Shown here in pieces: positions 17,022 to 26,134 of a DNA stretch of 57,061 bases (within the stretch, counting starts at the first letter, position 1; every line of letters starts with the position of its first letter). The notes beneath the pieces are model-generated. The model did no database searches. It was not told where the DNA came from and worked only from the letters and a program-made list of their open reading frames with translations. The stretch comes from Nitrospirota bacterium (GTDB lineage Bacteria > JACPQY01). The translations under genes and the position numbers were made by a program. The stretch lies in contig JACPAV010000034.1 of assembly GCA_016180645.1 (NCBI GenBank), positions 1 through 57,061 of the forward strand, given 5' to 3'.

Positions 17022-18721
17022 CTATTATTCCATAAATGGCGGAGCGCCAGGGCGAAGCAGATCGTCTGGATGGACGCGGCGATCGTGGAGACGGGCTCCG
17101 GAGGCAGAACGGCCCCGATGAACTCGTTCACTCGCCCCTGAAACGCGATCCATGGATCGGACGGAATGGATTCCAGCAGCGGGCGGATTTTCGCAAGGAG
17201 CGGTTGCGCGGGTGCCGTGTCCAGGTGGAAACTGGGGAGGAGTTGCGGGCGTCCGAAGCGGGCGTGGGAGAGAATCACCAGGAAGTGGGCGCCGCACATG
17301 GCGAGCCAGATGGGAAGCAAGGGACGGTGAACGGCCGCCCTTATCGCTCGTGGGCCTTGCTTGGCTTCGCGCAAGGTCCACGTCCAAGGACGGCGAAACG
17401 AGGGTGCATGGAGACCGGGCGCCGCCAGCAGGATCATCAGCACGAGGGCCGCGTAGGCGTGGTTCTCGTGGGCGCGGGTTCCGAGTTGCGGGACAGTCAG
17501 ACCCGTCACGATCATGAGGAGCAGGATGGCGGTATGCCGCTGAGATCCCTCCCGCATATCCGTGCCGGCCCTGAGGACTTGAGGGAGCCCGCGGAGAATC
17601 GCTTCGGTGAGCCGCAGGAGGGCGGGACCGGCAAGGATCAAGAGAAGCCCCGCGGCGAGGAGGACCAAGAGTGAAACGAAGTAGAACATTGAATACCGGC
17701 CGAGAACGAGACTTGGGTGCATTGCGGGATCGGAGGGGCGAAGCCATCCCAGTCCGCAGATCACCAGCAGGAGCCAGCCGCAGAGTCGCGCGAAGCGGCC
17801 GGGGTCGCCGGTCCACCGGCGGCCGGGGATCGCGGGAATCCGGAGCGTAAACGCGAGGATAATCAGAACGGCCAGGATGATGCCGGTCCGATCCAGCGCC
17901 GCGAACAACGAAGGGGGAAGTACCAGCGCATAGGTCGGCCCGGGCTGATCCAGAACGGCTTGGAAGAGTCGCGTGACCGGTCGCCAGACGCTCACGCAGT
18001 TGTTGCAGAGGGCCACCATGTACCCGGATACGAAAACGTACTGCCTTGGAAGGGCCGCCGCATCGCCGCCGCCGAGCACGAGAAAGACCGCGCCGGCCAG
18101 GAGAACCGAGGATGCCCCCGCTGCGTACCAGACCAAGGCCGCTCTTCTTTCCCGGAGGAATTGGAAGGTCAGGAGCAAGAGGACCGGAGCCCCGAAGAAC
18201 ATGAGGCCTTGCGGCTTGAACATGGCGCTTCCGAGGAGCGCGGCGCCCGTGGCCGCCCATGCCAAGCGATCGTCCCGGATACCACGGAGCAGCAATAGCG
18301 ACAGCAGAACCATGGAAGTATGGGCGCCGTCCCAGTAGCCCTGCCATGCGCCGTGAAGGATGAACCAGGGGTTCAACCAGAAAAGATAGTACGCCCATCG
18401 CTTGCGCTCCGCCCCCAGAAGACGCGCCAGCAGCCAGAGGATTCCGGCTTCAAAGCACAGTTCGAAAAACTTGTGCGGCGCCCACCAGAATCTCGGGATG
18501 GCATCGGCGATCCGGTATGCAGCGCCGGCAAACCAGAAGGAGAGGATTCCGTACCCGCCGTCTCCCGAGAAGGCGTGGGCCAGACCCTCGCTCGTGACCC
18601 GGGGGCCCCAGTCGAAAACCCAGGGGTCCGGGTCGGCCATCCCGTTGAAGAGAAGTCCCGGGGCCCTGAGTAGAAGGCCCAGAAGGAAAAGGAGGACTTC
18701 AGCCCGGCGATTCCTATCCAC
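17018..18721 (-). CDS. Polytopic membrane protein, probable GT-C glycosyltransferase
   Basis: 567 residues with about twelve hydrophobic segments. The first loop DPDPWVFDWGPRV contains Asp residues in the position expected for a GT-C catalytic site, and a second conserved-looking loop reads GAWQGYWDGAHTSMV. The overall layout recalls PIG-M/GT87-like mannosyltransferases that use polyprenyl-phosphate sugars on the periplasmic side. The start ATG overlaps the end of the upstream FkbM-like gene by 8 bases. The last residues (HLWNNR) and the TGA come from a dispersed repeat sequence. I cannot assign the donor or acceptor. Confidence 0.65.
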   Translation of the reverse strand: MDRNRRAEVLLFLLGLLLRAPGLLFNGMADPDPWVFDWGPRVTSEGLAHAFSGDGGYGILSFWFAGAAYRIADAIPRFWWAPHKFFELCFEAGILWLLARLLGAERKRWAYYLFWLNPWFILHGAWQGYWDGAHTSMVLLSLLLLRGIRDDRLAWAATGAALLGSAMFKPQGLMFFGAPVLLLLTFQFLRERRAALVWYAAGASSVLLAGAVFLVLGGGDAAALPRQYVFVSGYMVALCNNCVSVWRPVTRLFQAVLDQPGPTYALVLPPSLFAALDRTGIILAVLIILAFTLRIPAIPGRRWTGDPGRFARLCGWLLLVICGLGWLRPSDPAMHPSLVLGRYSMFYFVSLLVLLAAGLLLILAGPALLRLTEAILRGLPQVLRAGTDMREGSQRHTAILLLMIVTGLTVPQLGTRAHENHAYAALVLMILLAAPGLHAPSFRRPWTWTLREAKQGPRAIRAAVHRPLLPIWLAMCGAHFLVILSHARFGRPQLLPSFHLDTAPAQPLLAKIRPLLESIPSDPWIAFQGRVNEFIGAVLPPEPVSTIAASIQTICFALALRHLWNNR

Positions 18722-19718
18722 TTTTCTTTCCCATGGCGCGGAACCGCCGGGTTGCCCGACCGACGATGGGCGGAAGGAGGGCCTTTGCTCTCGCTTTCCA
18801 TTTTCCGGCCGCCGCGCGCTTGAAGAAGTTCACGCACTCGCATTTCATGAAGCGAGAAGCGTCGTCATGGCCAAATTGCGACTCGTAGGCGCGTGTGAGA
18901 TCCATGGCGAAGCCGGCCTGAGTGTCCAGGAGGGCGAACACCCACAGGAGGAGATAGTCGCGCCGATCCCGCTTCGATTGTTCCAGCCAGGCGATGGAGC
19001 GAAGATACCGGGCTTCCGCGTACGCGGGCGACGGCTTGCAGGCCCACGAGACGAGGGACTCGGTCAGAGGCGGGGCCTCACGGGAAAATTCTCCCACCGT
19101 TGCCTGCCTGAGACGCAGGGCGGCGCCGATTTTCAGATCCGAGATCCAGAAGCCCGTTTCCGCCAGTTCCCGGTGGGCATCGACGAACAGATCCTCCCCT
19201 TCGTAGGCGTGGATCAGGCCCGGTTCGATGTCCAGCGCCAAGACGCCGTTGCGGAGGGCGTTCGGGAGGCTGTTGAAGATCCGGAGATCCGCCCCCTGAG
19301 TGTCGCACTTGAGCCAGTCCACGCGATCCAGTCCGAGCGATCGAATCACGGTCTCCAGCGTGGCCGTGGGAACCCGCGTCTCTTTCACCACCCGGAAGGA
19401 ATCGACGAATTGGTAATCCGAGAGGGACTTCAGGTCGGGTCGCAGGAGGCTCGAACAGTAGGGGGAGCGCGTGAGGTAGAACGGCGCTTCCGCGATCGAA
19501 GCGTCCCACGTTACGGCCTTGTTGACGATACAGGTTCGGTGAAATCGCCCTTCCTTGATCTCGCGCATTTCCCGGAGATCCGGATCAAAGCCGATGTAGA
19601 TCGACTGGGGGGCGATTCGTTCCCAGATGGCGGGAGGATCACCGGAGGCCCCGACATCGACGAGAACCGGAGGCGTTCCCAACCGGGCCAGCGGGATTTC
19701 GAACGAGGAGGACTTCAT
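18714..19718 (-). CDS. FkbM-family SAM-dependent methyltransferase
   Basis: 334 residues from the ATG at 19718, which shares its A with the upstream stop (TGATG). An ATG 15 bases further out is also in frame. The SAM site begins VLVDVGASGDPPAIW near residue 18, and the FkbM hallmark TLETVIRSLG...DWLKCDTQGAD is centrally placed with the acidic residues intact. FkbM proteins O-methylate sugars and polyketides. A C-terminal region of about 130 residues, rich in aromatic and basic residues, exceeds the core family domain and may bind the glycan acceptor or the membrane. It sits among glycosyltransferases in the leftward operon. Confidence 0.85.
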   Translation of the reverse strand: MKSSSFEIPLARLGTPPVLVDVGASGDPPAIWERIAPQSIYIGFDPDLREMREIKEGRFHRTCIVNKAVTWDASIAEAPFYLTRSPYCSSLLRPDLKSLSDYQFVDSFRVVKETRVPTATLETVIRSLGLDRVDWLKCDTQGADLRIFNSLPNALRNGVLALDIEPGLIHAYEGEDLFVDAHRELAETGFWISDLKIGAALRLRQATVGEFSREAPPLTESLVSWACKPSPAYAEARYLRSIAWLEQSKRDRRDYLLLWVFALLDTQAGFAMDLTRAYESQFGHDDASRFMKCECVNFFKRAAAGKWKARAKALLPPIVGRATRRFRAMGKKSG

Positions 19719-20485
19719 CAAGCCACGCGGCACAGGTAGGTTCGCGCTTGGACGGGCTCGCCCAGGTGGCTGTCCAGATAGCTGTGTGGGACGCTTTCAT
19801 AGGTGCGCTCCAGATGGAGAGGGTCTTTCTCGAAGTGCGCGCACAGCTCGTTTTCGTTGAAGATGATTTCGACCACCGGGCTGTTGTAGGCCAGTTTGCG
19901 AAGCAGGGTCGTGGCTCGGCGCCGAACGACGGGAACGGTGTGAAAAATGCACCAGCGGCGCGAAACCCGCCCGGCCTCTTGGATGGCCTCGGCGTAGCCC
20001 AGGAGATGCATCAGCACGGTGCCGGAGATCAAGACATCGCAACCGTTCGTCTTCAGGGGCAGGGCCGTGGCATCGCCCACCAGAAACGGATGATCGGGTT
20101 GGCTCGACCGGGCCAGATGGATCATGGGCGTGGAGTAGTCCAGGCCGACGTAATCGATGGGTTGCTTGAGGAGGAAGCGGAGGACTTCCGCATTCCAGCC
20201 GTTCCCGCATCCCGCTTCGACCAAGCGGGAAGATGCGAGACCTGTGTCCGTCACGGCTTGGGAGAGGGCCAGAAAATCCTCTCGGGGCCGGCCGGCGTAC
20301 ATCTCCTGCAGGACCGGCTGGAACGCGTCCCGCTGGCGGGCGGGGACGTCCGGGGATTGCCAGCCCTTCGTCAATTCCGCCGGGGGGGGGGAGGTCAGGA
20401 TTTCGCATCGAAACGGGTCGTGAGCCGGCCGATCCCGTCGAAGGATTCGGCGAAGCCGTCTACGCAGTTCAGTCCGCATCCGCAA
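19718..20485 (-). CDS. Class I SAM-dependent methyltransferase
   Basis: 255 residues. A very basic N-terminus (MRMRTELRRRLRRILRR) precedes a methyltransferase domain with SAM motif LVEAGCGNGWNAEVL near residue 88, VGLDYS at the end of strand 2, and VGDATALPLKTNGCDVLIS. The Arg-rich leader could bind phospholipid or the inner membrane surface. It is translationally coupled to the FkbM-type gene downstream and lies 21 bases after the SqdB-like gene's stop. Product and acceptor are unknown. Sugar O-methylation is the natural guess. Confidence 0.82.
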   Translation of the reverse strand: MRMRTELRRRLRRILRRDRPAHDPFRCEILTSPPPAELTKGWQSPDVPARQRDAFQPVLQEMYAGRPREDFLALSQAVTDTGLASSRLVEAGCGNGWNAEVLRFLLKQPIDYVGLDYSTPMIHLARSSQPDHPFLVGDATALPLKTNGCDVLISGTVLMHLLGYAEAIQEAGRVSRRWCIFHTVPVVRRRATTLLRKLAYNSPVVEIIFNENELCAHFEKDPLHLERTYESVPHSYLDSHLGEPVQARTYLCRVA

Positions 20486-20506
20486 GGCCCGACGTGCTTT
20501 TCTCCC

Positions 20507-21736
20507 TCAGGCCTGCTGGAGCTGCGCGCCGCGGCCCGGCCCCGAGGAGGACGCAGGGAGAAACCCGACTTTACTCCGGGCGCCGGTCCAGCGCACATCC
20601 GGGATCAAGACGTGTTTCCGGGCCAGGATACGCGACTTGAACGGCCCGAGGTCCTGAAGCATCGTCCGCACTTCCGTTTCGACGTCCACGGAAGGCTTGT
20701 AGCCCAAATCGAAAAGCTTCCGGTGATCCGGGTTGTAGTAGTGATCTTCCGATTCGAGGCGGGGATTCTCCAGGGGCCGGATCTCCACTCTCAAGCCGAG
20801 CCCGCCGCCGACCTGTTGAACGATCTGCGCGAGTTGGGTGACGTTGTAGACCTCCTGAAACTGGTTCAGCACGCGGTATTCCCCCTTGGAAGCGGGATTC
20901 TCCAGGGCCAGCGTCAGGCACTGCATGGAGTCTCTCAGCGGGATGAATCCGCGCTTCTGCCCGCCTTTCCCATAGGGGGTGAGCGGATGGCCCATTACGG
21001 CCTGACAACAGAAGCGGTTGATGACGGTGCCGAAGGCTTGATCGAAATCCAGCCGCGTCATGAGGGCCGGAGCCGTTTCCGCCCCGCCGGCCCGCGTCCC
21101 GAAGACGACTCCCTGCATGACGTCCGTGGCTCGCAAGCCCCAGATCCGGCAGGCAAACATGATGTTGTTCGATCCGTGTACTTTGCTCCAGTGGTACCAG
21201 GATCCCCCTTGGCGCGGGAAAGGCAGCCGGTCCCGTCGTCCTCGGTACTCGATTTCGAAGAAGCCCTCCGGGATATCGAGGTTTGGGGTTCCATACTCCC
21301 CCATGGTGCCCAGTTTTACCAGGTGGGTATCGGGGCTCCGGTGGCGGATGGCGAAGAGGAGGTTGAAGGTGGTCGTGAGGTTATTCGTTTGGACGAATAC
21401 GGCGTGGTGCGCGTCGACCATCGAATAGGGTGCGGAGGGGCATTCTCCGAAGTGGACGACCGCGTCCGGCCTGAACTCGCGGACCAGTTTGTCCACGAAG
21501 GCATACCGTCTCAGGTCGCCCTTCCAGAATCGGAGCGGTTTTCCGAACCGTTTCTTGAACGCGCGCAGGCGTTCCGCGATGGGAGGGGTGGGGATGGCGC
21601 TCCACGAGCCCATTTCCTGAACCCACTTTCGGCGGAAAAAGATATCGGCCCCGGCCACGTCATGCCCGCGAGCCGCCAGGGCTTGGGCGAGCGGCCATCC
21701 CAGGTATCCATCCATGCCGGCGATCAGTATTCTCAT
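20507..21736 (-). CDS. sqdB: UDP-sulfoquinovose synthase (SqdB/SQD1/Agl3 family)
   Basis: 409 residues, typical length for the family. UDP-sulfoquinovose synthase converts UDP-glucose and sulfite to UDP-sulfoquinovose in an NAD-dependent reaction. Visible family signatures are GMDGYLG (7-13), FGECPSAPYSM (97-106), LGTMGEYGTPN (142-152, holding T144 and E147) and the catalytic pair in SWYHWSKVHGSNNI (Y181, K185), followed by MQGVVFGTR. These correspond to the Thr, Glu, Tyr and Lys described for plant SQD1. A good AGGAGG ribosome site precedes the ATG. There are no photosynthesis or SqdC/SqdD genes nearby. The next upstream gene is a GT4 transferase, so the sulfosugar may go into the exported glycan or, less likely here, into the lipid SQDG. 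Confidence 0.92.
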   Translation of the reverse strand: MRILIAGMDGYLGWPLAQALAARGHDVAGADIFFRRKWVQEMGSWSAIPTPPIAERLRAFKKRFGKPLRFWKGDLRRYAFVDKLVREFRPDAVVHFGECPSAPYSMVDAHHAVFVQTNNLTTTFNLLFAIRHRSPDTHLVKLGTMGEYGTPNLDIPEGFFEIEYRGRRDRLPFPRQGGSWYHWSKVHGSNNIMFACRIWGLRATDVMQGVVFGTRAGGAETAPALMTRLDFDQAFGTVINRFCCQAVMGHPLTPYGKGGQKRGFIPLRDSMQCLTLALENPASKGEYRVLNQFQEVYNVTQLAQIVQQVGGGLGLRVEIRPLENPRLESEDHYYNPDHRKLFDLGYKPSVDVETEVRTMLQDLGPFKSRILARKHVLIPDVRWTGARSKVGFLPASSSGPGRGAQLQQA

Positions 21737-21754
21737 TTCACGACCTCCTTCACT

Positions 21755-22912
21755 TCAAGCGCCATGTCCGGAAAACGAGGACTCATACAGTTGATGGAAT
21801 TTTCTTGCCATCGCCTCGGGGCTGAACTCCCGCGCCCATCGTTGGGCGCCTTCACGGCCTATTCTCTGCCGTTGCTCGGGGTCCGACAGCAGGGATTGCA
21901 GGGCGGAGTGAAGAGCTCGGAAGTCGCCCTCGGGAACGATGATCCCGGCTTCTCCGATCACTTCGGGGATGGCCCCCGAATCGGACCCCACCACGGGGAT
22001 CCCGCACGCCATGGCCTCGCCGATGACGCGGCCGAATTGCTCGCTCATGCCCGGGGTGGTGAGCGAGGGAACCGCCAGGATATCCATGGAGTGGAGATAG
22101 GCCGGAACCTCACGGGCGGAGACTCCACCGGCGAATCGGACCCGATGGGAGAGGCCGGTCGCCTGGGCGAGGAGGAACGCGTCGGAAAGGAAGGGGCCGT
22201 CACCGACGATCAGGGCGGCGGCGTCCGGCAAGCCGTGAAGCGCCGCCAGCAGAATGCTGATGCCCTTGTCCCAAATGATCCGGCCGATGAACCCCACCGT
22301 GGGTTTGCCGGCCGTGCCGTGGGTATCCCGCACGCGGCGCACGGCATCGGGGTCGGCCGTTTTCGCGATGCAAGGCCGGAAGGTGCGCTCAATCCGGAGC
22401 CGCCGGGGATAGCCGGCATTCCGCATGGCGCGGATGGCGATGGAGTTGACGGTGTTCCCGCCTGCGATCACCCTCCCGACCGTGGCCCACCAGAGTTTGG
22501 TGTGCCTTCCGAGCGGCGGCGCGGTGTTTGTGCTCTGCCAGAAGAAAACTCTCGAACAGAGCCGATGGTAGGCACAGAGACGGGCGATCTGTCGGAACTG
22601 GGGCGTCGAGGGCTCTTCATACACGTGAATCACGTCGGGATGGGCCTTTCGGAGCGCCTGTTTCAGAGGGGACTTGGCGAACTCCGATGCCCAATAGGAC
22701 GGATCTTTCAGTGGAAGATGGATGATCCGATAACCTTCGTGCGGCACGTCGGCCGACCATTTCAGGAGCTTCGCCCAGGGCGGGCCCGGGAAGGGGTAGA
22801 CTTCATCCGCCACGATCACCGTCAATTCGACGCCGGGAATGCGCGCCATCGCTTCGAACGTGGCCCGGTCGACGGGATCCAACCCATACGCACAGACGAT
22901 CGTGATCTTCAT
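21755..22912 (-). CDS. GT4 family glycosyltransferase (candidate sulfoquinovosyltransferase)
   Basis: 385 residues with a GT-B fold. The C-terminal donor domain starts around VGFIGRIIWDKGISIL and contains the retaining GT4 signature EQFGRVIGEAMACGIPVVGSD, with the E-x7-E pair intact. The N-terminal acceptor domain starts MKITIVCAYGLDP and has VIHVYEEPSTPQFRQ. It is adjacent to and upstream of sqdB in the same operon. The SQDG synthase SqdX is also a GT4 enzyme, so transfer of sulfoquinovose is a reasonable hypothesis, but family membership alone does not show it. The ATG overlaps the upstream stop by four bases (ATGA). Confidence 0.85.
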   Translation of the reverse strand: MKITIVCAYGLDPVDRATFEAMARIPGVELTVIVADEVYPFPGPPWAKLLKWSADVPHEGYRIIHLPLKDPSYWASEFAKSPLKQALRKAHPDVIHVYEEPSTPQFRQIARLCAYHRLCSRVFFWQSTNTAPPLGRHTKLWWATVGRVIAGGNTVNSIAIRAMRNAGYPRRLRIERTFRPCIAKTADPDAVRRVRDTHGTAGKPTVGFIGRIIWDKGISILLAALHGLPDAAALIVGDGPFLSDAFLLAQATGLSHRVRFAGGVSAREVPAYLHSMDILAVPSLTTPGMSEQFGRVIGEAMACGIPVVGSDSGAIPEVIGEAGIIVPEGDFRALHSALQSLLSDPEQRQRIGREGAQRWAREFSPEAMARKFHQLYESSFSGHGA

Positions 22913-23868
22913 GTGGGCTTCCCCACGGCCGCCCCGGCGCCTGGGCGGCCCCGTCGGAGCCGGTCGATCGCGCCCCGTTTGATCGCACGGGCCACGTTGG
23001 TCCAGAAGATGCCGGATTCCCGCATTTCCGGGATCCTCAGCAGGGCGGCGCAGAAGCCCAGAAATTCAGGAATGGAGTTTGCGGCGAGGTATTGGAGCGT
23101 GAACCAGGGGTCGCGCACGGTTTGATCGATGAGCGCCCGCTTGCAGGACTTGAATTCCTCTTCCGGCAGCACTTCTCGGATGATCCGGATGATGGAGGCG
23201 TAGCCGTGGTCGGGAGGCCGGTCGTAGTAGACCTTGTTGTTGACGCGGTGTTTGACGAGGGGAAACGCGGTGTAGTACGCGGGGGCCTTCTTGAGGGCGA
23301 TCCCCGTCACGTACATTTGGGCGAAGAGGCTGTCGATGTGCCGGAGGTGCCCTTCCCAATCGATGAGATCGCGGCGGAGGACCGTTCGGGAGAGCACGAA
23401 GCAAGGATGGAACAGGGACTCCAAGGCATCGGCGCCCGCGGAGAACCGTCTGGAGTTCGGGAAACCGGACCAAGACGACACCGGTGTCCCTTCATCGTTG
23501 AACCTCTCCAGGTGGCTCAGGATCAAACCGATCTCCGGATCTTCCCTCAGGATCCGGCGCACCTCCCGCAAGGCTCCGGGCAGAAGGAGATCGTCGTCCG
23601 TCAGAAAGAAGGCGTGCGATCCGCGGGCGAATTTCCAGACGTTGTGCACATTCATGGAAAGTCCCAGGTTCGACTCGTTCCGAACGTAGCGCAGCCGCGG
23701 GTCCCTGAACGAGGACACGACCTGCGGTGTGTCATCCGGCGAGGCGTTGTCGCTCACCACAATCTCCAGATCCGAATCGGACTCCTTGAGGACGCTTTGA
23801 AGACATTCGCGGAGGTTGGCGGCGCGCCGGTAGGTGGGGATGACGATGCTGATCCTCGGTGAAGGCAT
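22909..23868 (-). CDS. GT2 family glycosyltransferase
   Basis: 319 residues. The GT-A domain starts ISIVIPTYRRAANLRECL and contains VVSDNASPDDT and the metal motif LTDDDLLLPG. The C-terminal part has no clear membrane helix but carries a basic tail. It is similar in plan to abequosyl/rhamnosyl transferases of O-antigen clusters, which fits its position directly between the RfbH fusion and the GT4 gene. It overlaps the downstream gene by four bases, and 11 bases separate it from the fusion gene upstream. Confidence 0.87.
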   Translation of the reverse strand: MPSPRISIVIPTYRRAANLRECLQSVLKESDSDLEIVVSDNASPDDTPQVVSSFRDPRLRYVRNESNLGLSMNVHNVWKFARGSHAFFLTDDDLLLPGALREVRRILREDPEIGLILSHLERFNDEGTPVSSWSGFPNSRRFSAGADALESLFHPCFVLSRTVLRRDLIDWEGHLRHIDSLFAQMYVTGIALKKAPAYYTAFPLVKHRVNNKVYYDRPPDHGYASIIRIIREVLPEEEFKSCKRALIDQTVRDPWFTLQYLAANSIPEFLGFCAALLRIPEMRESGIFWTNVARAIKRGAIDRLRRGRPGAGAAVGKPT

Positions 23869-23879
23869 GGGATCCGGTT

Positions 23880-26114
23880 TCAGACCACCGCCCGGCGACC
23901 GGCCGTCTGACGGCGGAAAAAATCCCGGAAGCGTTCCAGGACGAAATCGATTTTCTCATCGGAAAGGCCCGGATACACGCCGATGAAGAAGGAATCGCGC
24001 ATGACGCGGTCGGAGTGGGCGAGGGATCCCGCGACGCGGGCCTTGATCTGGCGGTATGCGGGTTGGCGGAGGATGTTCCCCCCGAAAATCTCCCGCGTTT
24101 CGATGTTGGCCGTTTCAAGCCAATGAACCAGTTCGAAGCGTGACGCGCCTCCATGGACGGAGATGGGGAACCCGAACCACGAAGGATTCGCGCGCGAATC
24201 CCAACGAGGGAGGACGAGGCGATCCTGGTAGGACTGAAGGCCGTCGTAGAGTCGTGAGAAGTTTCGACGGCGCGCTTGAATGAATTCGTCCAGCCGGGCG
24301 AATTGCGCAAGGCCGATGGCCGCCTGCATGTCCGTGGGTTTGAAGTTGTAGCCGAGGTTCGAATAGGTGTATTTGTGGTCGTAGCCTTTGGGGAGGTCGC
24401 CCAGTTCCCAGCCGAACCGCTTTCCGCACGTGTTCGATTCGCCGGGGGCGCACCAACAGTCTCTTCCCCAATCCCGGACGGACCTGACCAGGCGGGAGAG
24501 GTGGGACCGGTTCACGACCACCCCCCCCCCTTCCCCCATCGTCAAGTGATGGGCCGGATAGAAGCTCAGCGTGGCCAGGTCGCCGAATGTGCCCACGCGG
24601 CGGTCGCCGAACGTCCCTCCCAACGCATCGCAGCAGTCCTCGATCAGGAACAAACGGAACTTTTCCGCCAGGCCGGTCAGGATCTCCATGTCGCAAGGGT
24701 TGCCCAGGGTGTGAGGGACCAGGATCGCCCGCGTGCGGGGCGAAAGGGCCGATTCGACGAGCGTCGGATCGATGTTGTAGGTGCCGATCTCGCAGTCGAC
24801 GAGAACGGGAACCAGCCCGCTGTGAACGAGGGGGGCCAGCGTGGTGGGGAAGGTCACCGCCGGGGTGATGACTTCATCTCCCGGCCGGAGGGGATGGTCC
24901 AGTTGGGCGGACATGAGGGTCAGGACGGCCGTCAGGTTGGCACTCGAGCCGGAATTGACGAGCACGAAGTCCCGTGATCCGAAGAATCTTTTCATCTCCC
25001 GCTCGAATCGGTCTCCATAGCGGCCCAGGGTGAGCCAGAACTCCAGCGCGCTGTCGACCAGGTTCGTCATTTCATTCTCTCCGTAAACCCGGCCCGAGTA
25101 TTGGATGCGCGACTTGAACGGGACGAAGGGCTCCGGTCGGTGGGCCACCCGATAGTATTCCCCGACCTTCTCGAGAATGTCCCGTCTCAGCGATTCGGCG
25201 CTTCCCGTTTGGGGCCGCGATTCGTGAGCGGACTGGGTATCGGAAAGCCAGTGTCGGCGGAAGCGTTTCAGGGCTTCCTGGAGATTCATGGCGTCCGTCC
25301 CGAGGAGCGTTTCCAGTTTGCCGGTGGTCAGGCCTCCTTGAAGAGGGCGGGTGGCACGCGGGCCCATGGCGGCCGTGGGCGTGGGGAGGACACGATCGGG
25401 ATCCAGAGACATGGACTTGGCGAGCTGCTTTCCAAGATCGCTGCGGGTCATACGATCTTTTCCAACGACGTTGAAGATCCCACCGGCGCCCCGCTGAACG
25501 AGTCGAACCGTGACCTCGGCCAGATACTCCGCAAGGGTGGGATTGCACCATTCGTCCGATGGAACCCGCATCGGCTTCCCGGTCGGGAGGACCTCCCAAA
25601 TCTGCATGGCGAAGTTTCGAGAAAGCCGGTTCCATCCGAAGACCGCCGTGGTTCTCACAATGATCGGATCGGACGTTTCGGATCGGATGCGTTCCTCCGC
25701 CTCGAGTTTAAGCCGGCCGTAGACGTTGACGGGGTGTGGAAGATCGTCTTCACTGTAGGGACCGCGCGTGCCGTCAAAGATGTAGTCCGTCGAATAGTAG
25801 ACGAGCCGCGCCCCTTGAGTCCGGGCGGCTTGGCACACATGGTCGATTCCGTCCACCAGAACCTCCCGGGCCTCCGCGGGGTGTTCCTCGCAGGCGTTCA
25901 CTCCGCCGGGTATGTTGACGGCCAGGAAAATCCATTCCGGTCGGGTCTCCTCCAGAGTTCGCTCGATGGCTCGTGCGTCCCGGATGTCCAGACGAATCGC
26001 GAACTCGGTGACGTGGCGAAAGGCTCCCCGGATGACTTGGACCCCGGAGTTTTCCAACGCGTCCGACAAGGCGGTCCCGACCAATCCCGAAGCTCCCAGC
26101 ACCAAGGCTTTCAT
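23880..26114 (-). CDS. Fusion: RmlD-like 4-ketosugar reductase + RfbH/E1-type CDP-4-keto-6-deoxyglucose-3-dehydrase
   Basis: One 744-codon frame. Residues 1-295 are an RmlD-type reductase (GASGLVG 8-14; STDYIFDG 108-115; YGRLK with Y132/K136). Residues about 305-744 are the PMP- and [2Fe-2S]-dependent 3-dehydrase RfbH/DdhC/AscC (E1). The usual PLP lysine is replaced by histidine in PAHHLTMGEGG (H522), as in E1 and ColD. The cluster cysteines C495, C553, C555 and C563 fit the E1 spacing C-X57-C-X1-C-X7-C exactly. E1 removes the C3 hydroxyl of CDP-4-keto-6-deoxyglucose, and the N-terminal domain would reduce C4. A separate E3 reductase (AscD/DdhD) is not in the window. Fusion of the first and last steps is unusual. 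Confidence 0.92.
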   Translation of the reverse strand: MKALVLGASGLVGTALSDALENSGVQVIRGAFRHVTEFAIRLDIRDARAIERTLEETRPEWIFLAVNIPGGVNACEEHPAEAREVLVDGIDHVCQAARTQGARLVYYSTDYIFDGTRGPYSEDDLPHPVNVYGRLKLEAEERIRSETSDPIIVRTTAVFGWNRLSRNFAMQIWEVLPTGKPMRVPSDEWCNPTLAEYLAEVTVRLVQRGAGGIFNVVGKDRMTRSDLGKQLAKSMSLDPDRVLPTPTAAMGPRATRPLQGGLTTGKLETLLGTDAMNLQEALKRFRRHWLSDTQSAHESRPQTGSAESLRRDILEKVGEYYRVAHRPEPFVPFKSRIQYSGRVYGENEMTNLVDSALEFWLTLGRYGDRFEREMKRFFGSRDFVLVNSGSSANLTAVLTLMSAQLDHPLRPGDEVITPAVTFPTTLAPLVHSGLVPVLVDCEIGTYNIDPTLVESALSPRTRAILVPHTLGNPCDMEILTGLAEKFRLFLIEDCCDALGGTFGDRRVGTFGDLATLSFYPAHHLTMGEGGGVVVNRSHLSRLVRSVRDWGRDCWCAPGESNTCGKRFGWELGDLPKGYDHKYTYSNLGYNFKPTDMQAAIGLAQFARLDEFIQARRRNFSRLYDGLQSYQDRLVLPRWDSRANPSWFGFPISVHGGASRFELVHWLETANIETREIFGGNILRQPAYRQIKARVAGSLAHSDRVMRDSFFIGVYPGLSDEKIDFVLERFRDFFRRQTAGRRAVV

Positions 26115-26134
26115 CTCAGGCCGATCCGCTCCCG

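Noticed and set aside
19748-23125. Very long open frame on the plus strand (about 1,125 codons)
   Set aside because: It lies antisense to five well-supported genes and is an effect of high GC content. It has no domain, ribosome site or plausible composition.
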